Assembly: GCA_011523845.1 (NCBI GenBank)
Contig: WTFV01000215.1
Span: 1-52,068 of the forward strand
DNA length: 52,068 bases
Reading direction: 5' to 3'
Origin: Acidobacteriota bacterium
Lineage (GTDB): Bacteria; Acidobacteriota; Vicinamibacteria; Vicinamibacterales; UBA8438
Position 1 is the first letter of the stretch, and every line of letters begins with the position of its first letter. The notes under the pieces were generated by a model. The model worked only from the letters and a program-made list of their open reading frames with translations, ran no database searches and had not been told where the DNA came from. The position numbers and the translations under genes are program-made. This document shows positions 33,752 to 42,629 of the stretch, in pieces.

Positions 33752-35305
33752 ATGCCTGCTGCGCCTCTGCCGCTGCTGCCCGACGACGAGTTCAACCGCC
33801 GGCTTACCGCCAACGTCCATCCGCCGGAATGGGAGAACCCGACGCCGGACGGACGCTACAACCTGGTCGTGATCGGCGCCGGCACGGCCGGGCTCGTGAC
33901 CGCCGCGGTAGCCGCGGGTATCGGCGCGAAGGTGGCCCTGATCGAGCGCCACCTGATGGGCGGCGACTGCCTGAACGTCGGCTGCGTGCCGTCGAAAGGG
34001 ATCATCCGCGCGGCGCGCGTCTGGGCGTCCGCACGGGACGGCGCCGAGTTCGGCCTGACGTTTCCCGGCGGCGTCGAACGGGACTTCGGGGCCGCGATGG
34101 CCCGCATGCGCCGGATTCGCGCGGCGATCAGCCACGTCGACTCGGCCGCGCGGTTCAAGGGGCTCGGCGTCGACGTCTTCATCGGCGAGGGCCGCTTCAG
34201 CGGACGCGACACGGTGCGCGTCGGCGACGTCACGCTGCGCTTCGCGCGGGCCGCGGTCTGCACCGGGGCGCGCGCCACCGCCCTGCCGATTCCGGGTCTC
34301 GCGGAGGCGGGTTTCCTGACCAACGAGACGGTCTTCTCGCTGACGGCGCTGCCGCGGCGCCTCGCCGTCATCGGCGCCGGCCCCATCGGCTGCGAGCTCG
34401 CCCAGGCGTTCGCCCGCTTCGGCAGCGAAGTGACGGTGTTCGAGCTGACCCCGCACATCCTGCCGCGAGAGGATCCGGACGCGGCGGCGGTGGTGCAGGC
34501 GCGGATGGAGCGCGACGGGGTGCGGTTCGCCTTCGACACCGCGATCGACGGGGTGGAGCCTGCCACCGGGGACGACCCGGGCGGGAGCGGGAAACGGATC
34601 CGCTACACCACCGCCGGCGAGGCCCGCGAGGCGACCGTGGACGAGATCCTCGTCGGCGTGGGCCGGGCCCCGAACGTGGAAGGGCTCGGGCTGGAAGAGG
34701 CGGGGGTCTCGTACGACCGGTCCGGCGTGCAGGTCGACACCTGCCTGCGCACCAGCAACCCGCGCATCTATGCCGCGGGCGACATCTGCTCGCCGTTCAA
34801 GTTCACGCACGCGGCGGACGCGATGGCGCAGATCGTGATCCAGAACGCGCTGTTCCCCCACCCGTTCGGCCTCGGGATGGCGTCGACCGAGGCGCTGAAC
34901 ATCCCCTGGTGCACCTACACGGAGCCGGAGATCGCGCACGTCGGCCTGTACGAGACGGACGCCCGGAAGAAGGGCATCGAGGTGGAGACGTTCACGCAGC
35001 CGCTTGCCGACGTCGACCGCGCCGTGCTCGACGGCGAGGACGCCGGCTTCGCCCGCGTCCACGTCCGCAAGGGGACCGACCGGATCCTCGGGGCGACGAT
35101 TGTCGCGGCGGACGCCGGCAACCTGCTCACCGAGGTGAGCGTCGCCATGAAGGCGGGGGCCGGGCTGGGCACGATCGGGGCGACGATCCACCCCTACCCG
35201 ACGCAGGCCGAGGCGCTGCGCAAGGCGGCGAACCAGATGCGCAAGGCGCGCTTCAGCGACCGGCAGCGGGCCATCCTCACGCGGATGTTCGCCTGGCGGC
35301 GGTAG
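33752..35305 (+). CDS. MerA-like FAD-dependent pyridine nucleotide-disulfide oxidoreductase
   Basis: The 517-aa flavoprotein has the FAD motif VVIGAGTAGLVTAA (about 39-52), the redox-active pair CLNVGC (C73/C78), the NAD(P) motif VIGAGPIGCELAQAF, a second FAD contact (IYAAGDI) and a C-terminal dimerisation domain containing HPYPTQAEALRK. There is no N-terminal heavy-metal-associated domain and no C-terminal cysteine pair, so true mercuric reduction is doubtful. A general dithiol reductase is more likely. The ATG at 33752 is not preceded by a strong ribosome site. It is divergent from the LolA-like gene. Confidence 0.88.
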   Translation: MPAAPLPLLPDDEFNRRLTANVHPPEWENPTPDGRYNLVVIGAGTAGLVTAAVAAGIGAKVALIERHLMGGDCLNVGCVPSKGIIRAARVWASARDGAEFGLTFPGGVERDFGAAMARMRRIRAAISHVDSAARFKGLGVDVFIGEGRFSGRDTVRVGDVTLRFARAAVCTGARATALPIPGLAEAGFLTNETVFSLTALPRRLAVIGAGPIGCELAQAFARFGSEVTVFELTPHILPREDPDAAAVVQARMERDGVRFAFDTAIDGVEPATGDDPGGSGKRIRYTTAGEAREATVDEILVGVGRAPNVEGLGLEEAGVSYDRSGVQVDTCLRTSNPRIYAAGDICSPFKFTHAADAMAQIVIQNALFPHPFGLGMASTEALNIPWCTYTEPEIAHVGLYETDARKKGIEVETFTQPLADVDRAVLDGEDAGFARVHVRKGTDRILGATIVAADAGNLLTEVSVAMKAGAGLGTIGATIHPYPTQAEALRKAANQMRKARFSDRQRAILTRMFAWRR

Positions 35306-35391
35306 GAGTCTGCGCCGTAGAACCGCGCGGACTCCTGGCCAGGGCCGGTTGGGCGGCAATCGGTGCCGCAGGCGACGATTGTCGGGCCAGG
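35305..35391 (-). repeat. 87-bp dispersed repeat, copy A
   Basis: Read on the minus strand (CCTGGCCCGACAA...GATTGCCGCCCAACCGG...GGAGTCCGCG...GGCGCAGAC) this matches the plus strand of 47698-47784 closely (about 85% by eye, with one compensating indel). It begins directly at the stop codon of the flavoprotein gene. The remaining bases to 35557 show no gene. Confidence 0.7.
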
Positions 35392-35557
35392 GCCGGTCGC
35401 AGCGCGCGGCCGGCGCCGAAGAGCACCGGGGCCGCGCGGCCATACGCGCTCCGGCGCCGGAGTGGTCCGGCTGACAGGGGGGCGGAACCTGACGGGCGAC
35501 CGCGGCCGGGCCACGCGGGCAGCACGCGATCCCGAGGCCGGTGCTACCATTTACGCC

Positions 35558-36700
35558 ATGACACACTTGCTTCAGGCGTTGACCATCGTCGCCGCCGTCG
35601 TGCTTCTCGCGCACGCCCCGGCGTCGGCGCAGGAGCGGGAGCCGATCGACGTCTCGTCGCTCGGCCCGCAGGTGGGCGAGAAGATTCCGGACTTCGCCCT
35701 CCCCGACCAGTACGGCCGCATCCGGACGCTCGATACCATCCTGGGCGAGCGGGGCGCGATGCTGGTCTTCCACCGCTCGGCGGACTGGTGACCGTACTGC
35801 AAAGCGCAGCTCGTGGAGCTGCAAGAACGTCTCGGTGAACTCCAGGCGCAGGGACTCGGCGTTGCAGCCATCAGCTACGACTCGCAGGAAGTGCTGGCCG
35901 CCTTCGCGGAGCGCAAGGGCGTCCCTGACGTGCCGCTGCTGTCCGACGACGACTCGTCCGCGATTCGCGCCTTCGGCATCTACAACCACGTCGCCGAGGA
36001 GGGCATCGGCCCCAACCGGGACGACGCGGACATCAAGGCCGACGTGGCGCAGTACGTCTCGGTGTTCGGGGCCAACCCGATGATCGTCGGCACGCCGTTT
36101 CCGGGCACCTTCGTCGTGGACCGCGAGGGACGCGTGACGTCGCGCTTCTTCGAGGAGTTCTACCGCGAGCGCAACACCGCGGCGAACATCATGCTGAAGC
36201 TCGGCACGCCGCTGTCGGGCATCTCCGGCTCCTCGGGAGAGACAGCGCACCTGGAGATCACCGCGTCGCAGAGCAACCCGGACATCACCGTCGGCAGCCG
36301 CTTCCACCTCGCGCTCGACATCACGCCCAAGGCGAACATGCACGTCTACGCGCCGGGCGCCGCCGAGATGGGCTACCGGGTCATCGGCCTGCAGCTTGAC
36401 ACGCCGAGCTTCCTGCGGGCGCTGCCGGCGGAGTATCCGGCGTCGGAGATCTACCACTTCGAGCCGCTCGACGAGCGCGTGCCCGTGTACCTGCGGCCGT
36501 TCCGGCTCGTGCAGGAGATCGTGGTGGAGGGAGACCCCGAATCGACCGCCCGTCTGGCCGAGATCGACGCGCTGACGCTGACCGGCCGGCTCGACTACCA
36601 GGCCTGCGACGACAAGGTCTGCTTCAACCCCGAGTCGGTCCCGCTCACCTGGACCCTCGCGGTGCAGCCGCTGGATCGGACGCGCGCGTTGCAGCAGTAG
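35558..36700 (+). CDS. Selenocysteine-containing redoxin fused to a DsbD-alpha-like domain
   Basis: Reading UGA at 35789-35791 as selenocysteine (residue 78) gives one uninterrupted 380-aa frame. The order is a signal peptide (ending PASAQ), then an AhpC/TSA-TlpA thioredoxin fold with active site SADW-U-PYC (U78, C81) and cis-proline loop GTPFPGTFVVD. The rest is a C-terminal ~150-aa domain like the DsbD N-terminal domain, with its redox pair in YQACDDKVCFNPESVPL. Homologues usually have CxxC at the U position. The frame and conservation continue straight across the UGA, which argues against a pseudogene. It probably acts as a periplasmic peroxide or thiol reductase. No sel genes are in the window. 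Confidence 0.85.
35789..35822 (+). promoter_or_regulatory. UGA selenocysteine codon with bacterial SECIS-like hairpin
   Basis: UGA (35789-35791) is followed 15 nt later by a perfect 7-bp stem, GCAGCTC (35806-35812) and GAGCTGC (35816-35822), with a GUG apical loop. The loop starts about 22 nt after the UGA, and bacterial SECIS loops lie about 16-37 nt downstream with a G in the first positions. This fits recoding by SelB. Confidence 0.75.
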
Positions 36701-36717
36701 AGGTTTCGCCGGCGGGC

Positions 36718-36733
36718 GGCGAGAGCCCTCGCC
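36718..36733 (+). terminator. Short hairpin after the selenoprotein gene
   Basis: GGCGAG-AGCC-CTCGCC forms a perfect 6-bp stem 17 bp after the stop codon. It lacks a T-tract, so termination is only a possibility. The rest of 36734-36914 shows no gene. Confidence 0.3.
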
Positions 36734-36914
36734 ACAGCCGGTCGAACGCGCGTGACGGCGGGCGTCGGTCTCCCCCGGCAGGCCCGCCCCCCTTGTTCGG
36801 GCGCCGGAAGAGCCCTGTAATCCCTCCTCGAACCGGGTACAGACGACCGAACCACCACCAGCGGCAACGGCAGCCTGCCGCCAGAACGAGTTCGTCTACT
36901 GCCGGCGGCACAAG

Positions 36915-36935
36915 TGATGTATGATGAATACATCA
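36915..36935. promoter_or_regulatory. Palindromic operator of vapBC
   Basis: TGATGTAT (36915-36922) and ATACATCA (36928-36935) are perfect 8-bp inverted repeats around GATGA. The palindrome ends at the A of the vapB start codon and contains a TATGAT -10-like hexamer (36920-36925). VapB-type proteins repress by binding such palindromes over their own promoter. The position implies a near-leaderless message. Confidence 0.65.
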
Positions 36936-37201
36936 TGCAGCGCACCCAGATTTACCTCACTGAGGAACAGGGACGACTTCTGAAGAGCCGGAGTCAGATG
37001 ACCGGCTGCACGGTGTCGGAGCTCATCCGCGCGGCCATCGACGGCGTGTACGCTCCGCGAAGCGCGCTGAGCACGAGGGACCGGGTACGCCTGGCGCGGC
37101 GGACCGCCGGGGCCTGGAAGGATTTTCCGGAGACCGGTGCGGAGTACGTCGAACGCATGCGCGGATCGAGACGACTGTCGCAGATGGCGGAACGGCAGTG
37201 A
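36935..37201 (+). CDS. VapB-type antitoxin (ribbon-helix-helix)
   Basis: The 88-aa protein MQRTQIYLTEEQ...SELIRAAIDGVY is a ribbon-helix-helix DNA-binding domain: one strand (RTQIYL) followed by two helices. The basic, flexible C-terminal half (RDRVRLARRTAGAW; EYVERMRGSRRL) would wrap the toxin. I chose ATG 36935 rather than two ATGs up to 21 bp earlier, because it aligns with family N-termini and abuts the operator. Its TGA overlaps the toxin GTG. Confidence 0.85.
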   Translation: MQRTQIYLTEEQGRLLKSRSQMTGCTVSELIRAAIDGVYAPRSALSTRDRVRLARRTAGAWKDFPETGAEYVERMRGSRRLSQMAERQ

Positions 37202-37584
37202 AGCGACTCGTGCTCGACACGTCGGTGCTCATCGATCATCTGCGGGGGCGTCCGCCGGCCGCGACGCTGCTCATTCCCGAGGCCATCGCCCGCGGCGACG
37301 AACTGTGGAGCTCCTGCATCGTCCGAACGGAATTGCTGGCGGGGATGCGCGCTGACGAGGAAACGGCCACGCGCGATCTCCTCCGCTTGGTGTCGTGGGT
37401 CGAGGTCGACGAGTCGGTCTCCGAAGCTGCCGGCGCGCTCGGACGACGCTACCTGCGCTCGCATCCGGGCATCGAAGCGGCCGACCTCATCGTGGCGGCG
37501 CTGGCTCAGGAGCTCGATGCCGAGCTCAAGACGACCAACCTGAAGCACTTTCCGATGTTCAAGGGACTCAAGGCTCCCTACTGA
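37198..37584 (+). CDS. VapC-type PIN-domain ribonuclease toxin
   Basis: The 128-aa PIN protein begins KRLVLDTSVLIDHL, with the first catalytic aspartate at D7. It has the conserved glutamate in CIVRTELLAG (about E44), and acidic residues in IEAADLIVAALAQ and LKTTNLKHFPMF. It cleaves RNA when not held by the antitoxin. GTG 37198 overlaps the antitoxin stop as GTGA. The next gene starts only 3 bp after its stop, so the toxin and the helicase gene are probably on one transcript. Confidence 0.9.
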   Translation: MKRLVLDTSVLIDHLRGRPPAATLLIPEAIARGDELWSSCIVRTELLAGMRADEETATRDLLRLVSWVEVDESVSEAAGALGRRYLRSHPGIEAADLIVAALAQELDAELKTTNLKHFPMFKGLKAPY

Positions 37585-37587
37585 TCC

Positions 37588-40500
37588 ATGTCCGACCTCT
37601 CGTACCCGCTCCGCCATATTTCCGTCCGCGTCCCGTGGCACGACAACGGCTGGAACGGCTCTGTCTGCAGGGAGCCGAAATTCAACACGGCCTGCCTGAA
37701 GTTGAAGAACATTTCGGACTCCAAGGACGAGAGGACTGAAGAAACCGTGAAGGGGTTGTCATTCCAGGCCTTGATCGCCAAGGATGTTCCGTTCCCGCCG
37801 TGCGTCAACGAGCGGGCCACCTTCATGGCGAACTTCGACTTCGTGCATCGCAAGCGGCATCCATACTTCGAGACCAGTCCGCAAACTCATGGCCATTTCC
37901 GCCCGACCCCGTTGCGGCATCCGCCGTATGGTGCGGCAGCGCTTCCGTTTCGGTGGATGATGCGAAATGAAGTCTTCGGAGACCCCGAAAACGGTGTCGC
38001 CGGCTTCGTGGACCGGTTCCCGTTGGAAGAGGTAAGCGCGGACTTGGAACCGTCGCTCTCCTTCGATACGAACTGGTTGCAGGATCATCGCAATCACCGC
38101 GCGTTACTCGACTGCTTCTGGCGCCACGTCAAGCCCCACCAGTCGCTGGTCTTCTTCTACGCAAAGCAAGTTCCGTTCGTCGAAGACACGGGCCGGCGCG
38201 TGCTCATCGGCGTCGGGCGCGTGAAGACGATCGGCGAACTCACCGAGTACCGCTATGACGGGCCGCCCCGCGACAGGCTTCGGAGCCTGCTGTGGGAGCG
38301 CATGGTCGTGCACTCCATCCGCCCGGAGCTCGAGGACGGCTTCCTGTTGCCGTACCACGACGCAATGGCGAAGAGCGACGATGGCCGCGCCTTCGATCCT
38401 GCAGAGACCGTCGCCTTCGCGCCGGAAGATCGGTTCGTGGAGTTCTCGTTCGCCACGGAACACGTCGGGGACGACGCGGCCATCAGCGCCCTGCTGGCCA
38501 TGCGCGGCTCACTGCACCGTTGTTCCGAGCTGTTCGGATATGCTGCCGACGCCTCTGAACGGTGGATCGACAGAGAGTTGGGCCGCCTCTGGAAGAAACG
38601 TGGTCCGTTTCCCGGGCTCGGCGCGGTACTCTCTGCGATGGGCGTTGGCATGGGGAACTTCATCGCTCAAGCTCTTCTCGATGACGCAGGTGAGAACGCG
38701 AGTCCCTGGCCGGCGTGGTTCAAGGCCCTCGACGATCCCGATGCGTTGCTGCCGCCTGAACTGGCTCGACACGTAGACGACTCCATCGCCAAGGCCTGGA
38801 ACCGTATGGGCGACGGTCGCAGGGCCTTCCTGAAGCTGCTCAGCAGGATGGATCTCACGCAGGGCCAAGCCACCCTGCTGGTCTCACCGGAAGCCCGTGC
38901 GGAGGAGGGAATCGGCCTCTCGGACGAGGAGATCACGAATAACCCCTACCTCGTGTACGAAGCGACGCGCCTGTCCGGTGAACCCGTTTCGATCGGTGTC
39001 GTCGATCGCGGCATGTTCCCGAACGCCAAGCTCCGGAGAGACTTCCCTGTCCCGGAGCCCTCACTCGTCAAGACGGCCGTCGACGCCAGGCGGCTTCGCG
39101 CGCTCACCATTCGCACGCTCGAAGCGGCCGCCGGGGCGGGTGACACGCTTCGTTCCCGAGACGATGTCGTCCGGGACCTGCGTCGAGGCGCGGAAGATCG
39201 CGAAGAACAGGCCGTTCAGATCACCGCCGACCTGCTTGGCGTCGCGGAAGACGAGGTCTTTGAGGACGAGGTTCGCGTCGTGACGATGGCCGATGATCGC
39301 CCGGCGTATCAACTTGAGCGTCTGGGGCGAGCTGGCGATCTGATCAATCGCACTGTCGAGAAGAGGATTTCCGCCAGACGGCACGCTGTGCACGTGAACT
39401 GGCGAAAGGCGCTCGACACCTTCCTCGAGAAGAACGGCGTGACGTTGCCTGATGATCGGGAAGAGCGGGCGCGAGAGGAAGCGGCGCGCATAGAGAAAAC
39501 CGCCGCTCTTGAGGAACTCACAGCATCTCGGTTCAGTGTCCTCCTCGGTCGGGCCGGAACAGGCAAGACGACCCTGCTGTCGGTTCTCTGTGCACAGCAA
39601 GAAATCAGCAGAGACGGCGTGCTCCTGCTCGCGCCGACCGGCAAGGCTCGTGTTCGCATGGAAGCCATTGCGCGGGAGGCTGGCATCGACAATTACAGCG
39701 CCTTGACCCTCGCGCAGCACCTGATCCGCACGACCCGCTACGACGGCCGGACCCAGCGGTATTTCCTGACCGGTGAACGCGGAGAACAAGTCGCCAAGAC
39801 GGTGATCGTCGACGAATGCTCGATGCTCACCGAGGAAATGATGGCCGCGCTGATAGAGTCCCTGAGCAGGGTGGGGCGACTGATTCTCGTCGGCGACCAC
39901 CGCCAACTCCCCCCAATCGGCCCGGGGCGACCGTTCCTCGACATCGTGGCCCGCCTTGAGCCCGACGACCTTCCGGCCGACCAACCCCGCGTCGGTCCTG
40001 GCTTTGCCGAATTGATAATCCCGCGCCGCCAGGGAGCCGGCCAACGTGACGACCTGCTTCTTGCATCATGGTTCGGCGGCGGCGAGACGAGTGCCGGAGA
40101 CGATCAGGTCTTCGAGATCCTTTCCGGAAAGCGCAAGAGTCGGACAGTCGAGTTCGTCTCCTGGGAAACGCCGGATGAATTGGAGAGAGTACTGCCCGAG
40201 ATTCTGGGCCGTACTCTCGAGTTCGATCCGGGCCTCGAAGAATGGCAGAACTTCGGCCTCAAACTCGGCGGCAACGAGTGGAATGGCTCTATCTGGTTCA
40301 ACGCCAAGCACGGCAACCGGCACGGTTCCGGCATCGCCGCGGAGGCGTGGCAGATTCTGAGCCCGGTGCGCCGGAAACCGTGGGGCGTCGATGCGCTCAA
40401 CCGGTTCGTGCACACCCGCTACAAGGGACGGCAGATAGAAAAGGCCCATAGTCCAGGGCGATACCGCAGCATCCCGAAACCGAAAGGTGACCAGCAGATA

Positions 40501-41403
40501 ATCTACGGCGACAAGGTGATCAACAACCGTAACCGTACGGTGTCCAGGAAACGCATGTTCCCGAAGCCGGATGAATCCGGTTATCTGGCGAACGGGGAGA
40601 TCGGGATCGTCGTCGGCCATCGGAAGACGAAGAACCGAAACTGGACGCCCAAGAATATCGAGATCGAGTTCTCTACGCAGCGCGGCACGTCGTTCACGTT
40701 CTATGACGGCGATTTCAGGGAGGAAAGTGATGCCGGCCTCGAACTGGCGTATGCGCTGACCGTTCACAAGGCGCAGGGCAGCGAGTTCGAGAAGGTGCTG
40801 CTGGTCCTCCCCAGCTCACCGATCATGGTCACCCGTGAAATGCTCTACACCGCGCTCACGCGGCAGAAGGACAAGGTGATCGTGTTGCTCCAGGGTTCGG
40901 CCACCGATCTGCACCGATTCAGTTCCGAACACTACTCGGCCGCGGCATGTCGATTGACCAATCTCTTCGGCCCGCCGAAACCGATTGAGTTCAAGGGACG
41001 GTTCCTGGAGGAGCGCCTCATCCACAACACGACCCGAGGCGAGCTTGTCCGGTCCAAATCCGAGGTCATCATCGCCAACCTGCTGCATGCCAGGAACATC
41101 GACTACGAGTACGAACAACAGTTGGTCATCGACGGCGTTCCCCAGGGCAAGTTTCCCGATTTCACGATAGAGGACGACGACACCGGTGCAAAGTACGTCT
41201 GGGAACACCTGGGAATGCTCGGGAACCGCAGCTACAAACGACGCTGGTCCGAGAAGGAGCAGTGGTACCACGACAACGGCATCCTGCCGCACGAAGAAGG
41301 TGGCGGCCCCAACGGTACGCTGATCGTTACGCGGGACGATCGGCGCGGTGGCATGGACTCCTCGTCCATCGATCGATTGATCGAGGACGTCTTCAACGGT
41401 TGA
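37588..41403 (+). CDS. RecD-like helicase with C-terminal PD-(D/E)XK-like nuclease domain
   Basis: The 1271-aa protein has an unrecognised ~600-residue N-terminal part opening HISVRVPWHDNGWNG. An SF1B helicase core follows (Walker A GRAGTGKTT at about 654-662, Walker B VIVDECSML near 739, GDHRQLPP) with the RecD-type C-terminus ALTVHKAQGSEFEKVLLV and TALTRQKD. The last ~130 residues look like a PD-(D/E)XK nuclease: RSKSEVIIANLL (about 1153), PDFTI (about 1190) and VWEHLG (about 1205). RecD2 is about 700-850 aa, so this is a large fusion. Local GC is clearly lower than in flanking genes, a sign of transfer. Probable anti-phage or anti-plasmid effector. Confidence 0.85.
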   Translation: MSDLSYPLRHISVRVPWHDNGWNGSVCREPKFNTACLKLKNISDSKDERTEETVKGLSFQALIAKDVPFPPCVNERATFMANFDFVHRKRHPYFETSPQTHGHFRPTPLRHPPYGAAALPFRWMMRNEVFGDPENGVAGFVDRFPLEEVSADLEPSLSFDTNWLQDHRNHRALLDCFWRHVKPHQSLVFFYAKQVPFVEDTGRRVLIGVGRVKTIGELTEYRYDGPPRDRLRSLLWERMVVHSIRPELEDGFLLPYHDAMAKSDDGRAFDPAETVAFAPEDRFVEFSFATEHVGDDAAISALLAMRGSLHRCSELFGYAADASERWIDRELGRLWKKRGPFPGLGAVLSAMGVGMGNFIAQALLDDAGENASPWPAWFKALDDPDALLPPELARHVDDSIAKAWNRMGDGRRAFLKLLSRMDLTQGQATLLVSPEARAEEGIGLSDEEITNNPYLVYEATRLSGEPVSIGVVDRGMFPNAKLRRDFPVPEPSLVKTAVDARRLRALTIRTLEAAAGAGDTLRSRDDVVRDLRRGAEDREEQAVQITADLLGVAEDEVFEDEVRVVTMADDRPAYQLERLGRAGDLINRTVEKRISARRHAVHVNWRKALDTFLEKNGVTLPDDREERAREEAARIEKTAALEELTASRFSVLLGRAGTGKTTLLSVLCAQQEISRDGVLLLAPTGKARVRMEAIAREAGIDNYSALTLAQHLIRTTRYDGRTQRYFLTGERGEQVAKTVIVDECSMLTEEMMAALIESLSRVGRLILVGDHRQLPPIGPGRPFLDIVARLEPDDLPADQPRVGPGFAELIIPRRQGAGQRDDLLLASWFGGGETSAGDDQVFEILSGKRKSRTVEFVSWETPDELERVLPEILGRTLEFDPGLEEWQNFGLKLGGNEWNGSIWFNAKHGNRHGSGIAAEAWQILSPVRRKPWGVDALNRFVHTRYKGRQIEKAHSPGRYRSIPKPKGDQQIIYGDKVINNRNRTVSRKRMFPKPDESGYLANGEIGIVVGHRKTKNRNWTPKNIEIEFSTQRGTSFTFYDGDFREESDAGLELAYALTVHKAQGSEFEKVLLVLPSSPIMVTREMLYTALTRQKDKVIVLLQGSATDLHRFSSEHYSAAACRLTNLFGPPKPIEFKGRFLEERLIHNTTRGELVRSKSEVIIANLLHARNIDYEYEQQLVIDGVPQGKFPDFTIEDDDTGAKYVWEHLGMLGNRSYKRRWSEKEQWYHDNGILPHEEGGGPNGTLIVTRDDRRGGMDSSSIDRLIEDVFNG

Positions 41404-41443
41404 ACCATTCACGAAGGCAGGCCCGACCCGCGAGGGAATCCGA

Positions 41444-42574
41444 ATGATCCGCTGCTTCACCATCGAGGGCTTCAAGCGCTTCGAGCAGGAGACGGTCATC
41501 GATCTCGACGACGTGACCGTGCTGGTCGGCGCCAACAACAGCGGCAAGTCGACGATCCTGCAGGCGCTCATCCTGTTCCAGTACTGCGTCGAGACGACCC
41601 GCAGGACGAACGGCAACGGTCCCGAACCCAAGCAGCTCGCGCTGGCCCGTCGATCCGTGAGCCCCGACGAGTTCGGTGTCCTGCCGGTGGCCGATCCCCG
41701 GGACCTCTGGCCGAACGGGCGCGTGCGCACGAAGGGCAAGCCGAGCCCGCTGTCGCTGCGTGCGGAGTTCGACAACGACGCGATGATCGGCTTCCAGCTC
41801 CAGCTCGACTACAACCGCTTCCACATCGTCCCTGACGTCGCAGGCAACTGGCGCGAGGCCATCGATGGAAGGGAGATCCGGCTCATTCCCATCTTCTCGG
41901 GCTTTCTCCCGCGCGAGGAGTACCTGACCCTGCCGGCCCGCCGGGACAGGATGCGGCTTCAGCGCCATGGAGAAATGGTGCGGAATCTCCTGTGGGACCT
42001 TCGAGAGCATGCCGGCGCGCGGTGGAGCACGCTCCAGGAGATCCTGAAGGAGTTGTTCCCGGAGAGCGCCGTCTCCGTGGAATTCGATCTCGAAGTGGAC
42101 CGGTTCCTGAACGCCACGTACCGCGATCAGGTGCTGACGCGGGAACGGGACCTCATGACCGCGGGCTCGGGATTCCATCAGGCGCTGCAGATTCTGGCGT
42201 CGGTGCTGGCGCCCGGAGCGGGAACGGTGCTGCTGGACGAGCCGGACGCCCACCTGCACGCCCGTTTGCAGGACCAGCTCATGCGGATCCTCGCCCGACT
42301 GGCGCACGAGAAACAGGAACAGTTCATCCTGGCGACCCATTCGCCCCAGCTTCTGAACGCGGCGCCCGAGGGGACCGTCCGGGTCTGCATGGACGGCCGC
42401 GTCGCGCCATTGCTCGTCCAGCCGGAACAGCTCCGCCTCCTCGAGGAGCTGGGCGCCATGGACCATGGAGATCGTCCCGCTGCTGGCGAGCGGTGGTGTG
42501 CCTTGCAGGCGCTCAGCCGCTCGCGCAGCGCCAAGGCAAGCGCCCCGAAACGCCTCCCCGGCTCGGGGCGCTAG
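41444..42574 (+). CDS. OLD-type AAA ATPase, C-terminus decayed
   Basis: The 376-aa ATPase opens IRCFTIEGFKRFEQ and has Walker A GANNSGKST (about 29-37), Walker B TVLLDEPDAHLH (about 260-271) and FILATHSPQLL, the AAA_21/OLD class. OLD nucleases continue into a TOPRIM domain; here the protein turns into a basic tail after LLEELGAMD. The neighbouring frame holds MEIVPLLASGGV, the family's normal continuation, so a 2-base deletion near 42463 probably frameshifted it, with further loss beyond. It lies 40 bp after the helicase gene and converges on the RND gene. Confidence 0.8.
   Translation: MIRCFTIEGFKRFEQETVIDLDDVTVLVGANNSGKSTILQALILFQYCVETTRRTNGNGPEPKQLALARRSVSPDEFGVLPVADPRDLWPNGRVRTKGKPSPLSLRAEFDNDAMIGFQLQLDYNRFHIVPDVAGNWREAIDGREIRLIPIFSGFLPREEYLTLPARRDRMRLQRHGEMVRNLLWDLREHAGARWSTLQEILKELFPESAVSVEFDLEVDRFLNATYRDQVLTRERDLMTAGSGFHQALQILASVLAPGAGTVLLDEPDAHLHARLQDQLMRILARLAHEKQEQFILATHSPQLLNAAPEGTVRVCMDGRVAPLLVQPEQLRLLEELGAMDHGDRPAAGERWCALQALSRSRSAKASAPKRLPGSGR
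42540..42571 (+). terminator. Strong hairpin at the end of the OLD-type gene
   Basis: GCGCCCCGA (42540-42548) and TCGGGGCGC (42563-42571) pair perfectly over 9 bp with a 14-nt loop, directly before the TAG at 42572. No T-run follows. It lies between convergent genes and could stop transcription from either side. Confidence 0.35.
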
Positions 42575-42629
42575 TCGTTGTCGGTGGGGTGCTCATCGAG
42601 GTGATCGACCAGGTCACGGTTCCGCTCTT

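Noticed and set aside
33752..35305. Mercury resistance (true MerA)
   Set aside because: No heavy-metal domain, no C-terminal vicinal cysteines, and no other mer gene nearby.
35558..36700. Broken redoxin gene (nonsense mutation)
   Set aside because: The UGA replaces exactly the active-site cysteine, both sides are intact in one frame, and a SECIS-like hairpin follows, so recoding explains it better.
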